Origin: Oopsacas minuta
Lineage: Eukaryota; Porifera; Hexactinellida; Lyssacinosida; Leucopsacidae
Reading direction: 5' to 3'
Length of the DNA stretch: 64,000 nucleotides
Assembly (NCBI GenBank): GCA_024704765.1
Contig: JAKMXF010000024.1
Location: forward strand, 25,218-89,217
This document shows positions 12,201-22,600 of this stretch, piece by piece. The notes beneath the pieces are model-generated. The model worked only from the letters and a program-made list of their open reading frames with translations, made no database searches and was not told the origin of the DNA. The position numbers and the translations under genes are program-made. Each line of letters opens with the position of its first letter. Positions within the stretch are counted from its first letter, which is position 1.

Positions 12201-15200
12201 TGTGATCATTTTGAGCCCTATTATTAAATAATAAACATTTCTAGAAATGTTATTAGTATATTATAGCGGACGTATTTAATATTTAAACTTCCTTAAATCC
12301 TTAATTGTGGTGTTTTCTGCATAATTATACTTATCATTCACATAAATATTACCACTATAAATATACATTATAAGAAAATTGACCGAAATTGACCAATTAA
12401 CTTAACGAGAATTGAATTGTCAGATTGCATGTATTCTAGATCAAATGACTGTTAAGCTCTAGGAAATAATGATTAACCCTATAGACTTTAACCCTATCTA
12501 ATTACCATTACAATTACGATACTTGTATCAGGCTTCTAGGATGCTACTTCTTGCAAACCTCACTAGAAGTACAAGCTATGTAACTCATACTTGTTTTTCT
12601 GGGGACAAATTATATGACATGATCCAATATACGCATTTATTTACACTCAATCTATCGAATTGAAAATAGTACCTAATAGTTAAATTCCAAAGTCCATTAA
12701 TGTAACTATTATACAAAACCCCAGAAAAGCTCCCAGAATACTAACATAGTCTCAATGCAATAGATAAGTATATAAGCCAGTGAATAGAAAGATTTTATCA
12801 AATTCATAATTTTTAACAATCTTGAAATTGTAATATATTTTTGATTCTGCCTGAATTCACGAAAATGCAATCCCTTTTTTATTTATTCTTGTTGGTAACA
12901 GTTTTTAACTTTTCTTTCGTTTACGGTAACAAAGTCAATTGCTTTGGTTTTCAAACTTGTCGTAATGGTATTTGTATTGAAGGTCCAGAATGCGCTTGTG
13001 ATGAAGGATTTTATGGAGATTTTTGTGATTACAGAAATGTTGATATTTCTGAATCAAATAAATGTGAGAATGTTCCCGGAGCTACTATGCTAGACTGCAA
13101 AAATGAGGGTGTTTGTATTGCTTTCGGTACAATGTCATTTTGTGCATGTATTAAAACAGAATTCACTGGTCCATTATGTCAATACAATCGTACTTGTGAG
13201 TCAACTTGTCTGCGAGATGATATAAATGGTAGGCCATATTGTCCAGCTGGAAAGACTCGATTGTATGAATCTTGTCAAGATAACGGTCTGCAATCTACAA
13301 CGATGTTTGTTTCCGAACTAACCTCTGAACTCCCTGAAATCACCAATCCTGCTGCTACTACTACAACTGGCACTAGCGTTAATGTATTCAATAATTTCAC
13401 TCGCAATAACGAGACTTTGAGTGAAGAAGTATTCATAATAATTCTTGTTTCAGTCAATGTAGTATTTCTACTGATAATATTCGTGATATCAATCAGTCTA
13501 TTCTGTGTTATCTGTTTCGTTGTAAGAGCTATGAATCGTAAGAATAAAAAACCAGGATTTCCATCTCGTCGTTTTGACCCAGAAGCACGTTCTACTCTAC
13601 CAGCACCAAATGCAATCTCTACTTCAATTCAAGCCCCTTCCGTCCCAACAAATGAGTATGAAGCACCTTATGACTGTCTACCTAGAGTACAAGCTGCTCG
13701 ACCTTACGAAATACCCAGACAACCAATGCGGGTACCGATCTCCATTCAACGGAACCGTTTTCCTGACACATATCGCGTTAACAACCACACTTACTCTATT
13801 CACAGTAATATATCTGGTATGTACTTTCAAATACAAGAATTCCATGACAACAATGACGAAGCTATAGCTCCTAGTTATGCTGTAATTGTTCCTAGTGCGA
13901 AAGATAGGGAGAGTAAAGTTAATGGTTGTACAGGTAGCTCTTTGAGGAAGAAGACTCCCCCGCCTATTGCTCCTAAGCCTACACAATCCCCTATGACATA
14001 CTGGGAGCCAGGGAAGGACTTTCCATCTCTCTTTGATCAAATGCATCGATCTCGTTACAAGGAAATTAAGCCAGAAAATCTGAAACTATTCAATTTAGTC
14101 GGAAAAGGTGAATTTGGAGATGTTTGGAAAGGTACACTAGAGACACCAATTGGTGAGATACCAGTAGCGATCAAACTATTGAATGAATCCCTAGGAAAAC
14201 AAGAGAACATATCCTTCCTACAAGAAGCAGCAATAATAGGCCAGTTTAATCACGTGAATGTCTTGAAGCTTATAGGTGTAGTAACCCTTTCTGAACCAAA
14301 GTTAATAATATCAGAGCTAATGGAAATACAACTGAGAGACTATCTTATTAATCTCAGAAAGAGGGCATCACTTCCTTTTGGTGAAATCTCTGGTATTTTC
14401 CTTGGATTTTGTAGAGGTATTGCACTGGGTATGTCATACCTTTCACAGAAAGGATTCATCCATCGTGATCTTGCTGCTAGAAATATTCTGCTTGATACGC
14501 AGAATGAGTGTAAAATTGCGGATTTTGGCATGACTCGACGCTTAATGGATTCCGATTATTACAAAATGAATGACACAGCTGTAATCCCTTTGAAATGGTC
14601 AGCACCTGAATCTGTGTTTTTTAAGAAATTCCATTCAAAGAGTGATGTTTGGAGCTTTGCAATGGTTCTATTCGAAATTTGGAGTTTAGGCTCGAAACCA
14701 TGGCCTTTTGATAAACTCAATTCAGTCGTGAACAAACTCAATCAATCAATTTTACTACAACCTCCAACTGGTTGCCCTCGTGACATATATATAATCATGG
14801 TTCTATGCTGGCACCCTGAGGCAGACAAACGTCCTTCCTTCACCGAATTGTGTAGAATGTTTAACGACACAAACATTGTCTCACTACAACCTCCACCTGG
14901 CAATGATAAGAGCACTGTATTAGGTGAGGACCTATGCTATAGTGAAGATCTATACGAAGACCTACAATTCTCCTATAGAAAACAAACTCAATGACTACAT
15001 GTGGTTATGAACAATACAAATTTGTAACTTATATGTGAAATATTATAAGAATTGTTTTTATTGTAATTCATACTATTAATGCGAAAATGGAGTTTATTTT
15101 ATTGGTTCAGAAAATTGGAAATAAACCTCATAGAATGTTCGTCATAAATATATTTTATAAGCAATAACGAGGAATTTTCTGAGGAATATTACTTTTGAGG

Positions 15201-18200
15201 GCAAATATTGTGTACATTCTAAAGATTCGAATATTCAGCTTTATAGCCGCTAAAATTATGGTTCTAGTTATTATTATCCTCCCTTTCTCGATGAGATCTC
15301 ACGACAAATAGGTGAAAATCATAATAATAACATGTATAGCTATAGCATTCTATACACTAAGGCAGCGGTTTCCAACCTGGGGTCTATGTACCCCTTGGTG
15401 ATCCACGGACGATAGAAGGGGTCCACAGTCTATGGGAGGGGTTCCACGAGATATGTTAAAGTTGGTATAGGGGGTCCACGGCTGATAAAGATTGGGAACC
15501 GCTGCACTAGGGCAATAATCATCCGCTGAGATTTTATTCTAGAGCTATGTATGTACCAGGAAATAATTGAACTTGTAAACAATTGAATATCAGCTTTGTA
15601 ATTCTATTTTACACAATTCTATAATTGGAATGCTTTTTAGTTATTTCTTAATTATATTCATCCGTCACATCTTGAAATTACCTTATCAATTTCTTGTTGG
15701 CTACACACTTCTGCTGAAAACTAATCATATATTATTGCAGCATTATCTTATCAACTACAATACCAATATTGGTTGTAGGTATTAGCTGATTCAAGCTCTC
15801 CTACTCATCATGTTATTGATACCACAAAAATGAGATTAACCTTCAACAATAACATTCAATGTTTGCGAAACTCCTTATTAGGTTATGTCGTTCTGTACTT
15901 TACTACTCCTCAAGTATAATTTGTTTTAATGATATTGCATCCATAAACTTCCTTTCGATTGTACAATATTTTAGTTTTCGCAGGTTTTTAGGATGTTGAA
16001 TAAACTCTAATTATTTATGAATTATGTCATAATTAATATTTCACGTAAAATACTCTGAAATATGATGTAGTACATTTTAATGGTTATTGAAGCATTTGGC
16101 AATAATTTTCATTGGAATTTACATTTTTGTTGTTTTATTTCTTACAAAGAATTTATCATAGTAATCTTCCTCAAAGTTGATATAACCCTCAGCAAAAGCA
16201 AATGTGTCGAGTTTCAATTGTTTATTAATAATTGCGAAATTTGAGCTTAAACCGAAGTGAATTCTATGATTCGTCGTATAAATTGGCATACAGGTAGATC
16301 TGGTTTTACACCCATTTTTTCAACAATTACATTACACGAAGTTGTCTTTCTACTATAAATATTTTTACACAATTTATTATCTTTCAAAATATTCTACATT
16401 GAGAAGGTAGCTGACAAAAACACGAGGGACGATACCCGTATGATTTCTAATGGAATTACCATTTTATGTAAGAACTGTGACCATTCCTTATATAGTCATA
16501 GATTTTTACTGGCGCCTCCTGGACGGTAATTATATATATCAACAATATATTAATTACTCTAAATCATCACAAATTGAATCATTAATATTCCCATTACATC
16601 GATTACGCAAATACTAGAGTAGTAGGCACACAGGACAATATACCACCCTTTCTATAATGTAAGCACATTTTCAAGGTAATTCCGATAAAAGCACCAAGTA
16701 AGGGTAGTTAATATTATAAGGCCGAATAACCATAATTAGTTCGTGTGCCAGTAAGAGGCGTGTTTGATTCTTTTTTGAATAATTTTTAATAATCACATTT
16801 GATAATACATAGAATTACGTACGATGATTTTTTAAGGGATACTCTTTTGCCCAATAGCTATTTGAAATTCCCCAAATTCTTTCCAAGAGTCCAAATATTT
16901 TCCATTCTTTTGATTCTTACCGTTCCAAATTTTGATATTAATCTGACATAATGCGGTGAAATTTGATAATTTTTCACTATTCTGTAATTATTAATAATTA
17001 TATCTTACCTTGTCACTTGCTTATAATATGAATTAATATTAATATATTTACCATGTAAGTTCGAATTTATTGACCTTAGCTCACTATTCATATTCTAATT
17101 GGTTAAATGATTAATTATTAATCAATTCTGTTTCATAGAATTCCATTATCTACTTTCGCATTATTTCATGATATATTATAGATTTAATGAGAGACAATTT
17201 GATTCAATAATCACAGATTCTTCAGGCGATATTGAAGCTGAAGAAGTGTACGGTCCCATAGATGAAGAAGAAGAAGAGAGATTATACTTTGAATCTATAG
17301 CAAACAAAAAATCAAATGCTGATACAATATTTACTCCACCAAGATCAGTTAAACAGGTTAAACCTGATAATTCAGTTATTCTAATAGAAGATACTGTTGA
17401 GCTGTTATTAGCAGGTAGTATTGATAATAAGGAGCATGTTGAGGCGAGCTTCTCTCTTGGCATGGATGAATGGTTAGGTGATCTTGAAGTATTTGATTCT
17501 ATTGAGGAGCATAAGCAATTAATTGTAGACAAAGATAATAGTTCGAAAGTGAACATATCTCCTCCTGAAAATCCGACATTTTCGCTTGGTGAGTAATTTG
17601 TATGAAATTCCATATTATTGCAACTGGGAACTCAGTTAGTACGTACTCGGCTTATGACTTACTTTTCTCCAATACGGTTTTTCTATTTTAGTACTAATTG
17701 TATAGGAAGAATATTCGGATAAGACGTACTTGGTTTAGAACATATTACTAAATTTTGTTTCCTGAAGGGCTACGTCTTATCCGATTTCTACTATACCATA
17801 ATTGGATATATTAATTGTTATATTTAATATTAGTAATTATTGAAGGAAAATGTCAGGGTAATTTCACAATACGGCTAACCTCACTATATATTCATATCTG
17901 TATTGAGGAGTTAAGATAATTAGTCAAATGTTAAGCTAATCAGAATTTGGATTGTTGTCATTATACTATAATGATTATTCCTGATTTATATTGAATCATC
18001 ATTTATATGCAAATGTACATCTAATTTTATGTTAAACAATCATTCGAATGCTGACTCATTAGGAATGGATGACTGGTGGGAAGATATTGCTCCCAAAGAT
18101 CTTGATACTGATTTTCTAACTAACAACCAACCCACAAGCCCTCCTACTGAACCCTTTAGTAAACCTTCAACACTGTCCCTTTCAACAACAACAACAACTT

Positions 18201-19066
18201 CTACTCCTGTGCTCTCCACACCAAAAGAACTTACGCAACCTACACAATTATTGCCTACATCACCATCTCCAATATGTTTACCTAGAAAATCTATTCAGAT
18301 TGAATCATTTTCAAGTACATTTAATTCACCAATTTATTCAAACAAAACTACACACGCCGCTGTTATGACGTCATCTTTAAATGACAGTGATTCTCCTCTT
18401 ATAATATTCGCAGATAGTCGTGAGGTGTCTGGCTCTCAAATCCTCTCTTCTCTACGTATTAAACATAATATTATTATACAAGTATACTCGCTTAAACAAT
18501 GTAGTTATGTAGTTAGCTCGAGGATGGCAGTTGATCGACAAAACTTTTCAGATTTATCACAGCCAAATTCGACTCAGAAAATAATCGACAGAGCTCGTAG
18601 TATGTGTGAGTTATATGAGAGAGGTAGTATTATCATTGAAAAAGACCGTTTCAATGCAAAATTACATGGAGCTATAAAACCCTGTGTATTATCAAGGAAT
18701 CAGTTGTTCCTTTCGAATCTAGCTAGATTATGTAAATCTAGACTATCAGTTTTGTATAGTGGATCTGAACAGAATACTATTGACATTCTTGTTTCTTTGT
18801 CGAAAAAAGAAGCGAAGCGAGGTCATAAGATTATCGGATCTCTTACACAAATTGACACGTCCCTTTTCAAATTCCTATGTTGTATCCCTAGGATTAATCC
18901 ACCAGTTGCCTTAGGTTTGGCAACTTATCTACGAAATCTTGATCAACTATCTTCTATCACTCCAGAGGAATTGAAGAAGAATTGTCATGGAATTACAAAG
19001 GAACAAATTGACTCAATCCAAAAGATATTTGCACATCGTTTCAGATCATTTGCTCTTGTTCAGTAG
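3300..19066 (+). CDS. FANCM: Fanconi anaemia group M DNA translocase (11 exons)
   Basis: Exons joined by hand: 3300-3441, 3818-4095, 4746-5066, 5861-6097, 6300-6623, 7088-7517, 8784-9269, 9672-9930, 10395-11624, 17182-17588, 18063-19066. All introns are GT-AG, phases agree, and the total of 5118 bases is divisible by three (1705 aa; human about 2050). Order: acidic N-terminus; SF2 helicase with PTGLGKT (about 103), APTKPLV, DEAH (about 204) and ALSATPG; insert domain; helicase C domain ending QRMGRTGR; long disordered acidic middle; C-terminal ERCC4-type domain ([10 protein letters not shown], about 1488) and HhH2. The nuclease-like motif reads RMAVDRQ rather than ERK, so it is a pseudonuclease, as in other animal FANCM. 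The protein remodels stalled forks and anchors the Fanconi core complex. A short motif FSLGMD(E/D)W occurs twice, near 1325 and 1370. Intron 9 (11625-17181) contains a complete receptor kinase gene. Confidence 0.95.
3508..3678. mobile_element. Short TIR element, family A copy 1 (FANCM intron 1)
   Basis: Begins CAGTCAATTCCAGTTATATC and ends near an inverted TTCGATATAACAGGA. The first 40 or so bases match the element at 36781-36953 closely, including the run AGCTCAAGGGACCGCG. It has no coding capacity. The CAGT terminus next to TA suggests a pogo/Tc1-mariner-type MITE; that class call is inferred. Confidence 0.55.
7518..8783 (+). other. FANCM intron 6 (1266 bases)
   Basis: Several unrelated short open frames occur on both strands, but none resembles a protein. 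I see nothing else recognisable in this intron. Confidence 0.5.
10078..10163. mobile_element. 86-bp MITE with terminal inverted repeats (FANCM intron 8)
   Basis: The left end GGGTCCGTTCAAACATTATG and the right end (reverse complement GGGGCTGTTCAAACGTTACA) form inverted repeats of about 27 bases with few mismatches, separated by about 30 bases. A partial relative of the right end (GTTACGTAACGTTAGAACG) is seen near 52180. It is non-coding and the superfamily is not determined. Confidence 0.65.
11625..12767 (+). other. FANCM intron 9, part upstream of the nested kinase
   Basis: AT-rich, without a coding frame. It presumably contains the upstream regulatory region of the nested kinase gene. Nothing else was recognised. 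Confidence 0.4.
12768..12775 (+). promoter_or_regulatory. TATA-like box of the nested kinase gene
   Basis: The sequence GTATATAAG lies about 90 bases upstream of the kinase start codon. That is a suitable distance for a TATA box followed by a short 5' UTR, and it would give the nested gene its own promoter. Inferred from sequence and spacing. Confidence 0.4.
12865..14994 (+). CDS. EGF-domain receptor tyrosine kinase, nested in FANCM intron 9
   Basis: The first ATG followed by a signal peptide ([21 protein letters not shown]) is at 12865; the protein is 709 aa with no intron. The ectodomain has two EGF-like modules (about 25-60 and 65-110). A transmembrane helix lies at about 189-225. The juxtamembrane region has tyrosines in YEAPYD and YEIP contexts and a [10 protein letters not shown]3-ligand stretch. 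The kinase is complete: GKGEFG from 413, VAIK Lys437, HRDLAARN from 533, DFG from 553, SAPE, and a DSDYYKM activation loop with twin tyrosines. The C-terminus has YSEDLYEDL. All catalytic residues are present, so an active membrane receptor is expected. Small EGF-type receptor kinases are abundant in sponges. The exact family is not assigned. AATAAA at 15120-15125 fits its own poly(A) site. Confidence 0.9.
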   Translation: MQSLFYLFLLVTVFNFSFVYGNKVNCFGFQTCRNGICIEGPECACDEGFYGDFCDYRNVDISESNKCENVPGATMLDCKNEGVCIAFGTMSFCACIKTEFTGPLCQYNRTCESTCLRDDINGRPYCPAGKTRLYESCQDNGLQSTTMFVSELTSELPEITNPAATTTTGTSVNVFNNFTRNNETLSEEVFIIILVSVNVVFLLIIFVISISLFCVICFVVRAMNRKNKKPGFPSRRFDPEARSTLPAPNAISTSIQAPSVPTNEYEAPYDCLPRVQAARPYEIPRQPMRVPISIQRNRFPDTYRVNNHTYSIHSNISGMYFQIQEFHDNNDEAIAPSYAVIVPSAKDRESKVNGCTGSSLRKKTPPPIAPKPTQSPMTYWEPGKDFPSLFDQMHRSRYKEIKPENLKLFNLVGKGEFGDVWKGTLETPIGEIPVAIKLLNESLGKQENISFLQEAAIIGQFNHVNVLKLIGVVTLSEPKLIISELMEIQLRDYLINLRKRASLPFGEISGIFLGFCRGIALGMSYLSQKGFIHRDLAARNILLDTQNECKIADFGMTRRLMDSDYYKMNDTAVIPLKWSAPESVFFKKFHSKSDVWSFAMVLFEIWSLGSKPWPFDKLNSVVNKLNQSILLQPPTGCPRDIYIIMVLCWHPEADKRPSFTELCRMFNDTNIVSLQPPPGNDKSTVLGEDLCYSEDLYEDLQFSYRKQTQ
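14995..17181 (+). other. FANCM intron 9, part downstream of the nested kinase
   Basis: Holds the kinase 3' UTR, one hAT-type MITE (15363-15504) and otherwise AT-rich sequence without recognisable coding potential. Confidence 0.5.
15355..15512. mobile_element. hAT-type MITE with 8-bp target duplication
   Basis: The element spans 15363-15504, starting CAGCGGTTTCCAACC and ending GGGAACCGCTG, so the ends are inverted repeats of the hAT kind. It is flanked by CACTAAGG (15355-15362) and CACTAGGG (15505-15512), an 8-bp duplication with one mismatch. At 142 bp it is non-coding and would depend on a transposase elsewhere. The terminus resembles the hAT end at 62066. Confidence 0.8.
17701..17795. mobile_element. 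Short TIR element, family B copy 1 (FANCM intron 10)
   Basis: The left end TATAGGAAGAATATTCGGAT and the right end TCTTATCCGATTTCTACTAT are inverted repeats around a core with TTTTGTTTCCTGAAGGGCTA. The same core occurs in the copies at 34778 and 37539. Confidence 0.6.
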
Positions 19067-19604
19067 AGAGATCTGTTGACCTCAATTATAAGATAATTCA
19101 TTAATGTGAATATGTTTTCTGTAGTTTATTTTGCGTCATGTCTGCATGATTATCAAGCTTTGAATAGTAAATGAAATTACACAACTGGCCGATCTTGATT
19201 TCTTCCACAGAATTTGCTCATGTTATTTCAATATGTTCCGAGTTGCATATAGAATTTCGTATTCTGAATAGTTTGGGAAAACAGTTAGTTTTGACACTCA
19301 AGTTTATGAAAGTTTATTAGACTATAACTTTGTCTATACAGTGAGCTACAATCATACATATCCAGTTGAACCTTCATAAACCTGCACTCGTTTGGACATG
19401 AAATTTTGTCGGTTTAGCAAATGGTCGGATTGTGCAGGTGAATATGTATTTTCGCAAGGCCATTCAGATCAGAAATACTGTCGGTTTATACAGGTTCCAC
19501 CCAATGTATATATACATTTGTATAAATTTTTTGTTTACTAATATACCGGTAACTAGTTTAACTAGCCAAAAGTTCCCTACCATTATAATTTTAGTAGAAT
19601 TAAC
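19067..19604 (+). other. Intergenic, FANCM to RPA1
   Basis: Contains the FANCM 3' flank and the POLR1A promoter region. Around 19360-19480 there is a CAGTTGAACC...TGTCGGTTTATACAGG arrangement that looks like a decayed TIR element, too degraded to bound. Confidence 0.4.
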
Positions 19605-22600
19605 ATGTGTGATGCAAGAGTAGTCCCTAATATTATAACACATGTAGAGATAGACAAGGTATCTCTCTCCTTCTACTCTGATGAAGAAATCAAGAAACTC
19701 AGTGTACAGAAGATATACAATCCTGTAATATTTGATTCTCTGCTCTACCCATTACCAGGAGGAGCACATGATTCAGCATTAGGTCCAATGGACAATAACG
19801 AATCATGTGTAACATGTGGACTACGTGCTTCCTTCTGTCCAGGACATTTCGGACATATTCAACTACCTTTGATAGTGTATAACCCAGTCATGTTCCATCT
19901 CTTGTATAAATTATTGAAAAAGAGTTGTTTCGTCTGTCACCGTTTCCTATTCAAATCTCCACTTGATGTGATTATGCTTGAAGGCAAGTTGAGGCTTGCT
20001 TCTGCAGGTTTTGTACCTGAAGCTATACAGTTAGAAGAAATAATTTTAAGCGAGGAAATGAAGGAATCTAATCCTGATAATATCCAGGAAGCAATTGATC
20101 TTATTATAGCAGATAAGTTAGGAGATACTGAGGAAATAGATGAGAGAGAAACACGTCACGTAAAACAGTACAAGAATACTCTGATTAACGATCTGTTACG
20201 CGCCTCGGGGGCTGCTACAACCTGTAAAAACTGTGAAGCACCTGTTCGTGTTGTGAGACAAGATTTCTGTTCTAAATTCTCACTAATGCCTTTGTCTGGT
20301 AGAAAAGTTAAGAGATATTTGGATGCCTGGGATAAAGTCCATACTAATTCGTTAGATAATTCTGATATGACAGATCAAGAGGAAGAAGAGCTGTTAATTT
20401 CACGAAAAGAAATCGATATGAAATGGTGCACTACGAATGTCCTCATTACTCCATTGGAGGTGAGAGAACATATGCAACAGTTGTGGCAATCGGAGACTAG
20501 TTTAATAAACGCGCTTTTTAACGGTTATTCTAAGTCAAATGCAGGTCAAAAATTTGACCATAGTATTTTCTTCCTGTCAATATTACCAGTTACTCCAAGT
20601 AATTGTAGACCCATGGCTCATTTTAACGGACAGTCATACGAGGGCCCACAAACTGCCAATATTAAGAACATTCTCATTCGTGTTACAGAGATGCAAAAAG
20701 CAATGAAAGACTTGAAAGAGAAAGAAGATAAAACAACCAAAGATTACGAGCAATTTCAATATATTTGGGGACAATTACAGAATTCTGTGAATGGATTCTT
20801 CGACTCAGATTTGAATTATATAAGAACACAGAAAATATCTACAGGAATTCGTCAATTATTAGAACATAAACAGGGATTATTCAGACAGCACATGATGGGG
20901 AAACGAGTTGACTACTCAGCTCGATCTGTTATATCCCCAGACTTGAATATAGACGTTGACGAAATAGGAATTCCAATGGTATTTGCTACAAACTTGACTT
21001 TTCCTGAACCTGTGACGCCTTGGAATGTGAAACATCTGAGACAGGCTATTGTAAACGGGCCTCTTGTACATCCAGGTGCAACACATGTTGAAGATTCTGA
21101 CGGAACACGTATCCTCCTAAACGCGAAAAATAAATCACAACGTGAAGCAATCGCTAGACAACTTTTAACACCATCCACACTCGGTAAGGCACAAGTCTCT
21201 AAGAAAGTACACAGACATTTACATAACGGAGATATCCTATTAGTAAATCGGCAACCTACTCTACATAGACCTTCTATTATGGCTCATAAAGCACGTGTAT
21301 TATCCGATGAGAAGACATTACGACTACACTATGCTAACTGTAAGGCTTATAATGCAGATTTTGATGGTGATGAAATGAATATTCATTTACCACAGAACCA
21401 AATCGCTCGTTCTGAAGCTATCAATCTACTTTCTACACCACATCAATATCTAACACCAAAGGATGGGTCACCTTTAAGCGGACTGATACAGGATCATGTT
21501 ATTGGGGGTGTGTTGCTAACCATTAGAGGTAGAATGTTGGATGTACAATTATACCAGCAATTAGTCTACTCTGCACTACCTGAATTCAATCATAGAATTA
21601 TTCTAATCCCTCCCTGCCAGATTAAACCTAAAAAGAGATGGTCAGGGAAACAAGTCATATCCACTATCCTGATGAATTTACTACCAAAAAGTGAAGAATT
21701 GATATCATTACAGGGTAAGACTAAAACAGGAAGTATGCTATGGAGTCAAGAACGGCACATGAGTGAAAATGAGGTGATTATTCAGAATGGAGAGCTTCTA
21801 TGTGGAGTTCTGGATAAGAGCCAATTTGGTTCTTCTCAGTTTGGTCTTGTACATGGATGTCATGAGTTGTATGGGTCTGTTGTTTCTAGCAAGCTTTTGT
21901 CAGCTTTCGCGCGGTTATTCACAGTATTTCTACAGTACCATGGATTTACTATGGGCATACAAGATCTCCTATTGACTGAGGAAGGTGAGAAACTTCGCGA
22001 TTCTATCCTGGCTAAATCAGAAACAGCTGGAATAACCGCGGCTAGAGAATTATTTTCTGCAGAAAATGACGATGAAGCGACTCTACGCGAAAAGTATAAA
22101 CAGCTCTATCTAACTGGAGGCCCTTCTGCGAAAGTTCGAGCTGATATGGCATTCAAAAAGCAAGCCAATATAATCAACAACGAACTGAACACAAAACTAA
22201 ACACAATGTATCTGAAAGCCTTCCCACATAATGCATTACATTTAATGGTAGACGCTGGAGCTAAAGGATCAGCTGTTAATAGACTACAGATATCGGCTTT
22301 ACTCGGTCAGATAGAGTTAGAGGGTGCTAGACCTCCTCTCATGACGTCAGGACGCTCCTTACCCTGCTCAGAACCATACGACCTAAATTTGAAAGCAGGC
22401 GGTTTTGTGAGCGGCCGATTTTTAACTGGTATATCTCCACGCGAGTACTTCTTTCATTGCATGGCAGGTCGCGAAGGCCTAATTGATACAGCTGTAAAGA
22501 CAAGTCGTAGTGGATACTTACAGCGCTGTTTAGTGAAACATTTGGAGGGATTAAAGGTTAATTACGATCTGACTGTGAGAGATAGCGATGGTTCTGTGAT

